From: Methylococcaceae bacterium
Lineage (GTDB): Bacteria; Pseudomonadota; Gammaproteobacteria; Methylococcales; Methylomonadaceae
Assembly: GCA_947505055.1 (NCBI GenBank)
Contig: CANNLO010000331.1
Location: 1-5,497, forward strand
Reading direction: 5' to 3'
Length of the DNA stretch: 5,497 nucleotides
Shown: positions 1-5,497 of the stretch, piece by piece
How positions within the stretch are numbered: position 1 is the stretch's first letter
Layout of the letters: each line of letters begins with the position of its first letter
Notes under the pieces: model-generated
Databases searched by the model: none
Seen by the model: the letters and a program-made list of their open reading frames with translations, nothing else
What the model was told of the DNA's origin: nothing
Made by a program: the position numbers and the translations under genes

Positions 1-120
1 AAAAAGTTAAGGCTAAACTCTGGAAAATAAACCTGCTGTGTAATTTCGGCAAGCAATTAATCTATTCGCATGCCGTGAATTTTGGCATTTTCAAGTAAAA
101 AAGTTAATTGGCTGAGCTCT
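1..120. repeat. Imperfect direct repeat pair (1-21 and 98-120)
   Basis: AAAAAGTTAA at 1-10 recurs at 98-107. After each copy, GGCTAAACTCT (11-21) matches GGCTGAGCTCT (110-120) with two mismatches; the second copy has two extra T bases between the blocks. Both copies lie inside the proposed decayed minus-strand gene, so they may be an old internal duplication. With only two short copies, chance is a real alternative in AT-rich DNA. Confidence 0.25.
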
Positions 121-421
121 TTTTGTAGGTAAACTAACATGGTTAGTATTCTGGACGATGCATTGACGCTGTTTAGATAAAATTACGAGTTCTTTCTCAA
201 ACAACTTATCAAAGCCAACTTATAAATAGCAATCAAGTCAATAAACCAGGACTTGCCAGTTGCGTATAGGCTTACTTCAAGTTTCGACAGGTTCTGTCTA
301 TCCCAAATAGCTTTCAATGCTAAATCCGCCTGCGGCGCCAGTATTTGATGCCCATAGTACTGCTTTTACTAGGTCTTCCGATTTTGAGACACAGACGCTG
401 AAGATAAATTCTGCGAATCAT
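1..421 (-). pseudogene. Probable decayed protein gene of unknown family, continuing past the left edge
   Basis: No intact gene is present, but the minus strand carries coding-like sequence. One frame reads from 365 down to 1, 121 codons, with only two stops (TAA at 185-183 and at 59-57); I would expect several more by chance in sequence this AT-rich. Protein-like pieces in this frame include QADLALKAIWDRQNLSKLE, YATGKSWFIDLIAIYK, YLQKELSQLTFLLENAK and, beyond the second stop, LLAEITQQVYFPEFSLNF. A second frame (417-301) gives SVCVSKSEDLVKAV, which would join the main frame near 365 by a frameshift. A third frame (219-94) gives GFDKLFEKELVILSKQ and could bypass the first stop through two compensating shifts. 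A candidate start is the ATG at 421-419, preceded five bases away by an AAAAGGGGG ribosome binding site (435-427). I do not recognise the family and assign no function. Chance open frames or a set of short real peptides remain possible. Confidence 0.38.
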
Positions 422-522
422 AAATTCCCCCTTTTCACTAATTTTAAGGTGGTCGATTTTTTAATAAAATGGGAGTAGATTGGATAAATATGTAACTTAT
501 GCGGCTACATTAAAACATTAAT

Positions 523-528
523 TATAAT
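523..528 (+). promoter_or_regulatory. Candidate -10 element for the alcohol dehydrogenase gene
   Basis: A perfect TATAAT lies 21 bases before the start codon, giving a predicted transcript start near 535 and a leader of about 15 bases that just includes the ribosome binding site. It sits inside a 10-base palindrome, AATTATAATT (520-529). No convincing TTGACA-like -35 box is found 16-18 bases upstream, so the promoter would be weak or need an activator. The site just upstream holds ACATTA twice, at 507-512 and 515-520, eight bases apart. Confidence 0.4.
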
Positions 529-537
529 TTCGGGTTC

Positions 538-543
538 AAGGAG
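538..543 (+). promoter_or_regulatory. Ribosome binding site of the alcohol dehydrogenase gene
   Basis: AAGGAG lies six bases before the ATG at 550. It is the strongest Shine-Dalgarno sequence on the plus strand of this window and fixes the start of the gene. Confidence 0.85.
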
Positions 544-549
544 ACCACT

Positions 550-1608
550 ATGCAAAATACTATAGGCTATGCTGCTCTTAATCATACCTCACAACTAGTG
601 CCGTTTGTTTTTCAAAGGCGTGAATTGACGCCCGAAGATGTCCAAATTGAAATTCTGTTTTGCGGGGTTTGTCACTCCGATATACATCAGGTTCGCGACG
701 AATGGGGAAATGGAGTTTTTCCAATGGTGCCTGGTCACGAAATCGTTGGCAAGGTTATAAAAGTGGGTGACGAAGTAAGTAAATTCAAATTCGGTGACAG
801 TGTTGGAATTGGATGTATGGTTGATTCATGTGGAGTTTGTCCGGATTGTCTTGAAGATCTGGAGCAGTTTTGTAATAAAGCTGAGTTTACTTATAACAGT
901 CCTGATAAGCATACTGGAGGCACTAATTACGGCGGCTATTCGCGACAAATTGTCGTTAATCAGAAATTTGTGCTTACTGTCTCTGATACACTTGATCTGG
1001 CCAGTGTTGCGCCATTGCTATGTGCCGGAATTACCACTTATTCACCTTTAAAGCATTGGAAGATAGCTAAAGGGCACAAAGTTGGTATCGTTGGATTAGG
1101 TGGGCTAGGCCACATGGGAATTAAGTTTGCTCACGCATTTGGCGCGTATGTTGTGCTTTTTACTACTTCGCCAGATAAGGTGGAAGATGCTATACGTCTA
1201 GGTGCTGATGAAGTTGTGGTGTCAAAAAATAACGATGCAATGGCGCAGCATATTTCCAGTTTTGACTTTATCTTGAATACTGTTGCGGCAACGCACGATC
1301 TGGATGCTTTCACGGCTTTACTGAAACGTGATGGTACATTATGCTTGGTCGGTTTACCGGATCATTCACATCCGTCTCCTTCCGTCGCTAATTTGATTTT
1401 TAAGCGGCGTCAAATTGCCGGTTCTTTGATTGGCGGTATTAAAGAAACTCAAGAAATGCTCGATTTTTGCGCTGAGCATAATATCACTTCAGATATTGAA
1501 ATTATTCCCATCCAAAAGATTAATGAGGCCTATGAACGCGTCTTGAAAAGCGATGTTAAATATCGTTTCGTCATTGATATGGCAACACTGAAACAGCCTC
1601 AAGAATAG
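550..1608 (+). CDS. Zinc-dependent NAD(P)-dependent alcohol dehydrogenase (CAD/YahK type)
   Basis: This is a complete 352-residue medium-chain dehydrogenase/reductase, expected to be cytoplasmic and to interconvert alcohols and aldehydes. The N-terminal GroES-like domain carries catalytic zinc ligands C41 (in CGVCHSD), H63 with E64 (PGHE) and C158 (PLLCAG). The structural zinc ligands are C94, C97, C100 and C108. The Rossmann domain has GLGGLGHMG at 182-190. The strand after it ends in FTTSPDK (204-210), without the acidic residue that usually marks NAD preference; as in YahK and yeast ADH6, this suggests NADP(H). Family members typically reduce a wide range of aldehydes, so the natural substrate cannot be read from sequence; detoxifying or recycling aldehydes is a reasonable guess. 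The start is set by AAGGAG at 538-543. It lies 123 bases upstream of trpF with no clear terminator between them, so read-through into the trp genes is possible. No functional tie to tryptophan synthesis is evident. Confidence 0.95.
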   Translation: MQNTIGYAALNHTSQLVPFVFQRRELTPEDVQIEILFCGVCHSDIHQVRDEWGNGVFPMVPGHEIVGKVIKVGDEVSKFKFGDSVGIGCMVDSCGVCPDCLEDLEQFCNKAEFTYNSPDKHTGGTNYGGYSRQIVVNQKFVLTVSDTLDLASVAPLLCAGITTYSPLKHWKIAKGHKVGIVGLGGLGHMGIKFAHAFGAYVVLFTTSPDKVEDAIRLGADEVVVSKNNDAMAQHISSFDFILNTVAATHDLDAFTALLKRDGTLCLVGLPDHSHPSPSVANLIFKRRQIAGSLIGGIKETQEMLDFCAEHNITSDIEIIPIQKINEAYERVLKSDVKYRFVIDMATLKQPQE

Positions 1609-1682
1609 GTGGAAGCTCGTTACCAGTCACGACTAAGGTGCTATTATTTTTTTGATGCGCAAGTAAATTATCAGTACTTTTA

Positions 1683-1691
1683 TGTTATTCT
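1683..1691 (+). promoter_or_regulatory. Candidate extended -10 promoter for trpFBA
   Basis: TGTTATTCT fits the extended -10 pattern TGn-TATnnT, with four of six matches to TATAAT. It would start a transcript near 1698, about 34 bases before the trpF ATG. There is no good -35 box at the proper distance (the site reads GTAAAT). This gap of 1609-1731 shows no convincing terminator for the upstream dehydrogenase and no Trp-repressor operator that I can recognise, so trpFBA could also be read from upstream. Confidence 0.25.
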
Positions 1692-1731
1692 ACACGGCTG
1701 GATTTTTTGGGTTAAATTCTCATATCACTTT

Positions 1732-2361
1732 ATGCGAACTCGAGTTAAAATTTGTGGTTTTACCCGTGTTGAAGATGCTGTTAATGCAGCTAACTTAGGC
1801 GCGGACGCCATTGGACTGGTGTTTTACCCGCCTAGTCCAAGAAATGTAGGTATTGAACAGGCTAATAAAATTGTCAAAGCCTTACCTGTCTTTGTCTCTA
1901 TTGTTGCTTTGTTTGTTGACGAAGAGGAAGAACGAATACGTGAGGTACTCGAACAGGTGTCTGTTGATTGTCTTCAGTTTCATGGTGATGAGACGGCTGA
2001 TGCTTGCAGACTCTATGGTAAGCGGTATATTAAGGCGTTGAGAGTGCAAGATGGTATCGATATTTGCGGTCTCGCGGAACATTATCAGGATGCTTCCGGC
2101 TTGTTGTTGGATGCTTATCATCCTGGAGCAAAAGGTGGTACTGGCAGCCAGTTTGACTGGGATTTGATACCACCACAGTGTAGTTTACCGATCATTCTTG
2201 CCGGTGGATTGGATATGGCCAATGCCAGGCAGGCGGTCCAGACAGTAAGGCCCTACGCGCTTGATGTCAGTAGCGGTGTAGAGGAAAATAAAGGTATTAA
2301 GGATGCGCTAAAGATGGCGACATTCATACGTGAAGTCAACGAGGGTGACAGAAGAATATGA
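1732..2361 (+). CDS. trpF: Phosphoribosylanthranilate isomerase (TrpF)
   Basis: TrpF catalyses the Amadori rearrangement of N-(5-phosphoribosyl)anthranilate to CdRP in tryptophan synthesis. The 209-residue product is a normal-length single (beta/alpha)8 barrel. Visible motifs are VKICGFT at 5-11 with catalytic Cys8, FYPPSPR (31-37), LQFHGDE (81-87), LLLDAY with catalytic Asp127, GGTG (135-138), ILAGGL (155-160) and the phosphate-binding region ALDVSSGVE (176-184). The frame stays open back to a GTG at 1609, but those 41 extra codons are rich in aromatic residues and unlike the family, while MRTRVKICG at 1732 is the usual N terminus. The chosen ATG has no Shine-Dalgarno sequence in the preceding 20 bases (nearest purine block GGG, 1709-1711), which is odd for the first gene of the group. 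Its stop overlaps the trpB start by ATGA, so translation of the two is probably coupled. Confidence 0.96.
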   Translation: MRTRVKICGFTRVEDAVNAANLGADAIGLVFYPPSPRNVGIEQANKIVKALPVFVSIVALFVDEEEERIREVLEQVSVDCLQFHGDETADACRLYGKRYIKALRVQDGIDICGLAEHYQDASGLLLDAYHPGAKGGTGSQFDWDLIPPQCSLPIILAGGLDMANARQAVQTVRPYALDVSSGVEENKGIKDALKMATFIREVNEGDRRI

Positions 2362-3560
2362 CAGAAAAATATAATATGCCCGATGAAAGAGGCCACTTTG
2401 GTCCTTACGGCGGAATGTTTGTCGCGGAAACATTGATTCCACCGATTCAGGAACTTAATGCGGCCTATCAGCAATATTTAAACGATCCAGAATTTATAGC
2501 CGAACTGGATGCAGACTTAAAATATTATGTGGGTCGACCGTCGCCTTTGTACCATGCCGAGCGTTGGAGTCGTGAATTGGGCGGTGCGCAAATATATTTG
2601 AAGCGTGAAGATTTAAACCATACCGGAGCGCATAAAATCAATAACACGGTAGGTCAGGCTTTATTGGCCAAACGCATGGGTAAGACTCGCATTATTGCTG
2701 AAACCGGAGCCGGTCAGCACGGTGTTGCCACTGCCACTGTTGCAGCGCGCTTAGGATTGGAATGCGTTATTTATATGGGGGCTGTGGATGTAGTTCGACA
2801 GTCATTAAATGTTTATCGCATGAAATTGTTAGGCGCAAAGGTGGTTGCTGTTGAATCCGGTTCAAAGACCTTAAAAGATGCTTTGAATGAGGCGCTAAGA
2901 GATTGGGTCACCAATGTCGACAATACTTTTTATATTATAGGTACGGTAGCAGGCCCTCATCCTTATCCTGCGATGGTTCGTGATTTTCAGGCAATTATTG
3001 GCCGTGAAGCCAAACAACAATGTCTGGAGCAGGCTGGTCGTTTACCGGATGCTCTGGTTGCCTGTGTCGGTGGTGGCTCAAATGCTATTGGTTTGTTTTA
3101 TCCGTTTATCGATGATCATTCAGTCAAATTAATTGGTGTTGAAGCCGCTGGCGATGGTGTTGAGACGGGTCGTCATTCAGCACCTTTGTGTGCAGGTCGT
3201 CCTGGTGTACTTCATGGTAACCGGACTTATCTGATGGAAGATGATGACGGTGAAATTATCGAAACCCATTCTATTTCTGCGGGCCTTGATTATCCGGGCG
3301 TAGGCCCTGAACATGCCTGGCTTAAAGATACCGGTCGGGCTGAATATGTGAATATTACCGATACCGAAGCGCTAGAAGGTTTTCATGCTTTGACCCGCTT
3401 GGAAGGTATTATTCCAGCACTGGAATCCAGTCATGCAATGGCTTACACCATGAAGCTTGCACCAACCATGAGTAAAGATAAAATTATCATTGTCAGTCTC
3501 TCAGGTCGTGGCGATAAAGATATGCAAACAATGGCGCAACGTGAGGGGATAGAACTGTGA
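2358..3560 (+). CDS. trpB: Tryptophan synthase beta chain (TrpB)
   Basis: TrpB is the PLP-dependent subunit that condenses indole, delivered through a tunnel from TrpA, with L-serine to give L-tryptophan. The 400-residue length is normal. Lys93 in HTGAHKINN (88-96) should form the PLP Schiff base; Glu115 in AETGAGQHG matches the catalytic glutamate; GGGSNA (238-243) binds the cofactor phosphate; Asp311 in DYPGVGPEH corresponds to the indole-site aspartate; and LSGRGDKDM (381-389) is the usual C-terminal cofactor motif. The N terminus, with [14 protein letters not shown] at 13-26, fits classical TrpB1, not the divergent TrpB2 type. The ATG at 2358 was chosen over the in-frame ATG at 2376 because it overlaps the trpF stop (ATGA) and has GAAG (2351-2354) in front, whereas 2376 has no binding site. 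The stop overlaps the trpA GTG by four bases. Nothing suggests loss of activity. Confidence 0.98.
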   Translation: MTEKYNMPDERGHFGPYGGMFVAETLIPPIQELNAAYQQYLNDPEFIAELDADLKYYVGRPSPLYHAERWSRELGGAQIYLKREDLNHTGAHKINNTVGQALLAKRMGKTRIIAETGAGQHGVATATVAARLGLECVIYMGAVDVVRQSLNVYRMKLLGAKVVAVESGSKTLKDALNEALRDWVTNVDNTFYIIGTVAGPHPYPAMVRDFQAIIGREAKQQCLEQAGRLPDALVACVGGGSNAIGLFYPFIDDHSVKLIGVEAAGDGVETGRHSAPLCAGRPGVLHGNRTYLMEDDDGEIIETHSISAGLDYPGVGPEHAWLKDTGRAEYVNITDTEALEGFHALTRLEGIIPALESSHAMAYTMKLAPTMSKDKIIIVSLSGRGDKDMQTMAQREGIEL

Positions 3561-4360
3561 GTCGTATTGCCGCTACTTTTGAAGCTTTAGCCAAATCGGG
3601 TCGTAAGGCATTAATTCCTTTTATTACCGCTGGCGATCCTAATCCAGATTTTACTCTGCCCATGATGCATGCCATGGTTGAAGCCGGTGCTGATGTTATC
3701 GAACTGGGCGTTCCTTTTTCTGATCCCATGGCAGACGGACCAGTCATTCAGCGTGCCAGTGAACGTGCTTTGGCTCATAAAATGAGCCTGAGAAGGGTTT
3801 TGGGGATAGCGATAGAATTTAGAAAAACCAATCAACATACGCCATTGGTTTTAATGGGCTATGTAAATCCAATTGAAGCGATGGGCTATGAAGATTTTGC
3901 CAACGCCGCGCAACGTGCAGAAATTGATGGTGTTTTAACGGTCGATTTGCCGATTGAAGAAGCAGTAGAGAATATTATCTTGTTAAAGGCGCGAGATATT
4001 GATCCGATTTTTTTATTGGCTCCCAATAGCACTGACGAACGCATTAAAATAATGGGGACTGCAGGTAGTGGTTATCTGTATTATGTATCGCTTAAAGGTG
4101 TTACCGGCGCAGGTCATTTAGATGTTGCTGACGTAGAAGCCAAGCTTAATCAAATAAGAGCGAATACCAGTTTACCTGTCGCTATCGGATTTGGCGTTAA
4201 AAATGCCAAAACAGCGAACACAGTTTCCGGTCTGGGTGATGGTGTTGTAGTTGGTAGTGCATTGATTAGCAAAATTGAAGAAAACCTTGATGATCTGGAA
4301 CGTGCTAAAAGTGAAATAGTTGGGCTGTTAAGTTCTATGCGTGAAGCGATGGATAGTTAG
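3557..4360 (+). CDS. trpA: Tryptophan synthase alpha chain (TrpA)
   Basis: TrpA cleaves indole-3-glycerol phosphate to indole and glyceraldehyde 3-phosphate and passes indole to TrpB in the alpha2beta2 complex. The 267-residue protein has the family's usual length and (beta/alpha)8 fold. Both catalytic acids are present at the same numbers as in the Salmonella enzyme: Glu49 in [10 protein letters not shown] and Asp60 in [13 protein letters not shown] (21-28), the mobile loop 6 motif SLKGVTGAG (178-186) and the phosphate-binding stretches GFGV (211-214) and GSAL (233-236) are also visible. The start is GTG at 3557, overlapping the trpB stop as GTGA, with GAGGGG (3543-3548) as the ribosome binding site; this points to translational coupling and matched subunit output. 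The gene ends the trp block, 122 bases before accD. Confidence 0.97.
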   Translation: MSRIAATFEALAKSGRKALIPFITAGDPNPDFTLPMMHAMVEAGADVIELGVPFSDPMADGPVIQRASERALAHKMSLRRVLGIAIEFRKTNQHTPLVLMGYVNPIEAMGYEDFANAAQRAEIDGVLTVDLPIEEAVENIILLKARDIDPIFLLAPNSTDERIKIMGTAGSGYLYYVSLKGVTGAGHLDVADVEAKLNQIRANTSLPVAIGFGVKNAKTANTVSGLGDGVVVGSALISKIEENLDDLERAKSEIVGLLSSMREAMDS

Positions 4361-4371
4361 GGAATGAGATT

Positions 4372-4392
4372 CTTTTTCCCAGAGGGAAAGGG
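4372..4392 (+). other. Inverted repeat just after trpA
   Basis: TTTCCC (4375-4380) and GGGAAA (4384-4389) pair perfectly around the loop AGA. The stem can extend to nine pairs with two G-U wobbles and a closing C-G pair (4372 with 4392). GGGAA at 4360-4364 can compete for the same TTCCC arm, so two exclusive folds are possible. The stem is not followed by a U tract, so it is not a standard intrinsic terminator. It may protect the trpA 3' end or regulate passage into accD; this is inference. Confidence 0.4.
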
Positions 4393-4432
4393 GCAGGTTA
4401 TTTCGTATACATTCTTGAAGAACATTTTCCAG

Positions 4433-4457
4433 GATGGACTGCTCGAGTCAGTCCATC
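4433..4457 (+). other. Perfect 9-bp hairpin in the accD leader
   Basis: GATGGACTG (4433-4441) and CAGTCCATC (4449-4457) form a perfect nine-base-pair stem with a seven-base loop, CTCGAGT. It ends 25 bases before the accD ATG. No U tract follows on either strand, so a Rho-independent terminator is unlikely. It could be an RNA structure affecting accD translation or stability, or a DNA operator; E. coli carboxyltransferase is known to bind acc mRNA, which makes an RNA role thinkable but not shown. Confidence 0.55.
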
Positions 4458-4482
4458 AAGCAGCAACATTACGGGTATATAA

Positions 4483-5457
4483 ATGAGTTGGTATGAAAAA
4501 TTACTTCCTTCCACAATCAGAACGGAAGGATCGAATAAAAAGGGTGCGGTTCCCGAAGGGCTTTGGAATAAATGTCCGAGTTGTAACGCGATCCTTTATA
4601 ATATTGAATTAGAAAGAAATTTAAGCGTTTGTCCAAAATGTGAGCATCACATGCGTATTTCGGCAAGAACGCGTTTGACTATGTTTTTGGACGATGGCGG
4701 TCACCAAGAGATTGGCAAACAAGTCAAACCTGTCGACCCCTTAAAATTCAAAGACAGTAAGAAATATAAAGACCGGATAACCCAAGCGCAAAAACAGACT
4801 AAAGAAAATGATGCGCTGGTGGTAATAAAAGGTCAGCTTAAAGGTCAAGATATTGTTGCTGCTGCCTTTGATTTTGGATTTATGGGCGGTTCCATGGGAT
4901 CGGTTGTCGGCGAAAAGTTTGTTCGTGGTGTCAATAAGAGTCTTGAACTGGGTGTGCCGTTTATAGTCTTTACCTCCAGCGGTGGTGCTCGTATGCAAGA
5001 ATCACTGTTTTCGTTGTTCCAAATGGCAAAAACCAGTGCTGCCTTAACCAAACTTTCCGAAGCCGGTCTGCCTTATATTTCGTTTATGACTGATCCAACG
5101 ATGGGTGGCGTTTCAGCCAGTTTAGCGATGTTAGGCGACATTAATGTTGCAGAACCCAATGCTTTGATCGGTTTTGCTGGTCCACGAGTTATTGAGCAAA
5201 CTGTTCGTGAGAAATTACCGGAAGGTTTTCAGCGCAGTGAATTTTTACAGGAACATGGCGCTATTGATATGATTATCGATAGACGTGAAATGCGTGACAA
5301 GATAGCGGGTATTTTGGGTATGCTGATGCAGTCCAGGAATAGTGCTGCAGAGCAAATTGACTTGACTCCGGTTTTAATAGAGTGCGAAGCCAAAAACATT
5401 GAAGAGATCGAAATTGAAGCGGATGAAGTCGAAAGTCATCCGGATCAGGAAGCCTGA
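4483..5457 (+). CDS. accD: Acetyl-CoA carboxylase carboxyltransferase subunit beta (AccD)
   Basis: AccD pairs with AccA to form the alpha2beta2 carboxyltransferase that moves the carboxyl group from carboxybiotin-BCCP to acetyl-CoA, giving malonyl-CoA for fatty acid synthesis in the cytoplasm. The N-terminal zinc ribbon has C31, C34, C50 and C53 (CPSC ... CPKC). The crotonase-like core shows [16 protein letters not shown] (131-146), SSGGARMQE (165-173) and [10 protein letters not shown] (204-213), whose glycines form the oxyanion hole, then [20 protein letters not shown] (230-249). At 324 residues it is about 20 longer than the E. coli protein; the excess includes a strongly acidic tail (300-324) ending HPDQEA. 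The start MSWYEKLLP matches the family N terminus; its ribosome binding site is weak (CGGG at 4472-4475). The 122-base leader with hairpins suggests control separate from, or in addition to, transcription from trpFBA. Confidence 0.98.
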   Translation: MSWYEKLLPSTIRTEGSNKKGAVPEGLWNKCPSCNAILYNIELERNLSVCPKCEHHMRISARTRLTMFLDDGGHQEIGKQVKPVDPLKFKDSKKYKDRITQAQKQTKENDALVVIKGQLKGQDIVAAAFDFGFMGGSMGSVVGEKFVRGVNKSLELGVPFIVFTSSGGARMQESLFSLFQMAKTSAALTKLSEAGLPYISFMTDPTMGGVSASLAMLGDINVAEPNALIGFAGPRVIEQTVREKLPEGFQRSEFLQEHGAIDMIIDRREMRDKIAGILGMLMQSRNSAAEQIDLTPVLIECEAKNIEEIEIEADEVESHPDQEA

Positions 5458-5472
5458 ATTTAAAATCGATTA

Positions 5473-5497
5473 ATGAAACCTTTTAGTTCTCTGGAGA
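5473..5497 (+). CDS. folC: Probable start of folylpolyglutamate/dihydrofolate synthase (FolC), cut by the window edge
   Basis: An ATG 15 bases after the accD stop opens a frame reading MKPFSSLE up to the edge. FolC proteins often begin with a short segment of this kind leading into SL..WL.W, and folC commonly follows accD in beta- and gammaproteobacteria. FolC adds glutamate to folates and to dihydropteroate. No Shine-Dalgarno sequence lies at normal spacing; AGGAAG (5447-5452) is 20 bases upstream, inside accD, so translation may depend on coupling. The call rests mainly on gene order, and eight residues are too few to prove it. Confidence 0.55.

Noticed and set aside
70..88. ATGCC / GGCAT inverted repeat as a terminator
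   Set aside because: The stem is only five base pairs with a nine-base loop and no U tract directly after the stem; it lies inside the coding-like minus-strand frame.
286..298. GACAG-GTT-CTGTC palindrome as an operator
   Set aside because: Arms are only five bases, there is no promoter nearby, and it falls within the presumed decayed coding region.
794..1313. Overlapping open frames within the dehydrogenase gene on both strands
   Set aside because: They lie wholly inside a gene with clear conserved motifs and show no family features of their own.
1609..1731. GTG at 1609 as the true trpF start, giving a 250-residue protein
   Set aside because: The extra 41 residues do not resemble TrpF, and the GTG directly abuts the dehydrogenase stop without a suitable binding site.
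1682..1740. Trp-codon leader peptide and attenuator ahead of trpF
   Set aside because: The two Trp codons are in the trpF frame with no stop of their own before trpF, and I see no terminator/antiterminator pair with a U tract.
2376..2378. Second in-frame ATG of trpB as the true start
   Set aside because: It has no ribosome binding site, while the ATG at 2358 overlaps the trpF stop and has purines correctly placed.
1853..2474. Alternative-frame and antisense open frames over trpF and the trpB start
   Set aside because: Shadows of well-supported genes; no binding sites or recognisable protein motifs.
3493..3838. Antisense open frames over the trpB/trpA junction
   Set aside because: They run opposite strongly conserved TrpA sequence and have no protein-like features.
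4412..4422. TTCTTGAAGAA palindrome upstream of accD as a regulator site
   Set aside because: It is short, matches no operator I can name with confidence, and has no convincing promoter around it.
4741..5051. Antisense open frames inside accD
   Set aside because: Explained by the codon pattern of accD on the other strand.

Overview
The window looks like a stretch of gammaproteobacterial chromosome. The run trpF-trpB-trpA-accD followed by an apparent folC start is a known order in beta- and gammaproteobacteria. The protein sequences (for example TrpB beginning ...[16 protein letters not shown], and AccD with the MSW...PEG.W.KCPSC start) fit that group. The base composition leans AT-rich. A methanotroph of the Methylococcales is my best guess for lineage, but this rests on general resemblance, not on a search.

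Layout: positions 1-549 carry no intact gene. The minus strand there has a long reading frame broken by only two stops, with a good ribosome binding site near its probable start, and I read it as a decayed gene of unknown family running off the left edge. Positions 550-1608 encode a complete zinc-dependent, probably NADP(H)-using alcohol dehydrogenase of the CAD/YahK type. A 123-base gap follows. Then comes trpF (1732-2361), trpB (2358-3560) and trpA (3557-4360), tightly coupled by 4-base stop/start overlaps. A 122-base gap with two hairpin-forming inverted repeats separates trpA from accD (4483-5457). The last 25 bases look like the first codons of folC.

Together, trpF, trpB and trpA supply the last steps of tryptophan synthesis from phosphoribosylanthranilate, apart from the indole-glycerol-phosphate synthase step (TrpC), which is not here. 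TrpA and TrpB form the alpha2beta2 tryptophan synthase that channels indole. AccD is the beta subunit of the carboxyltransferase half of acetyl-CoA carboxylase, the first step of fatty acid synthesis. The alcohol dehydrogenase has no evident metabolic link to the trp genes and looks like a neighbour acquired separately.

I found no mobile element, CRISPR array, tRNA or rRNA, and no clear new biological system. The points most worth a second look are the decayed minus-strand gene, the structured accD leader, and the trpF start that lacks a Shine-Dalgarno sequence.
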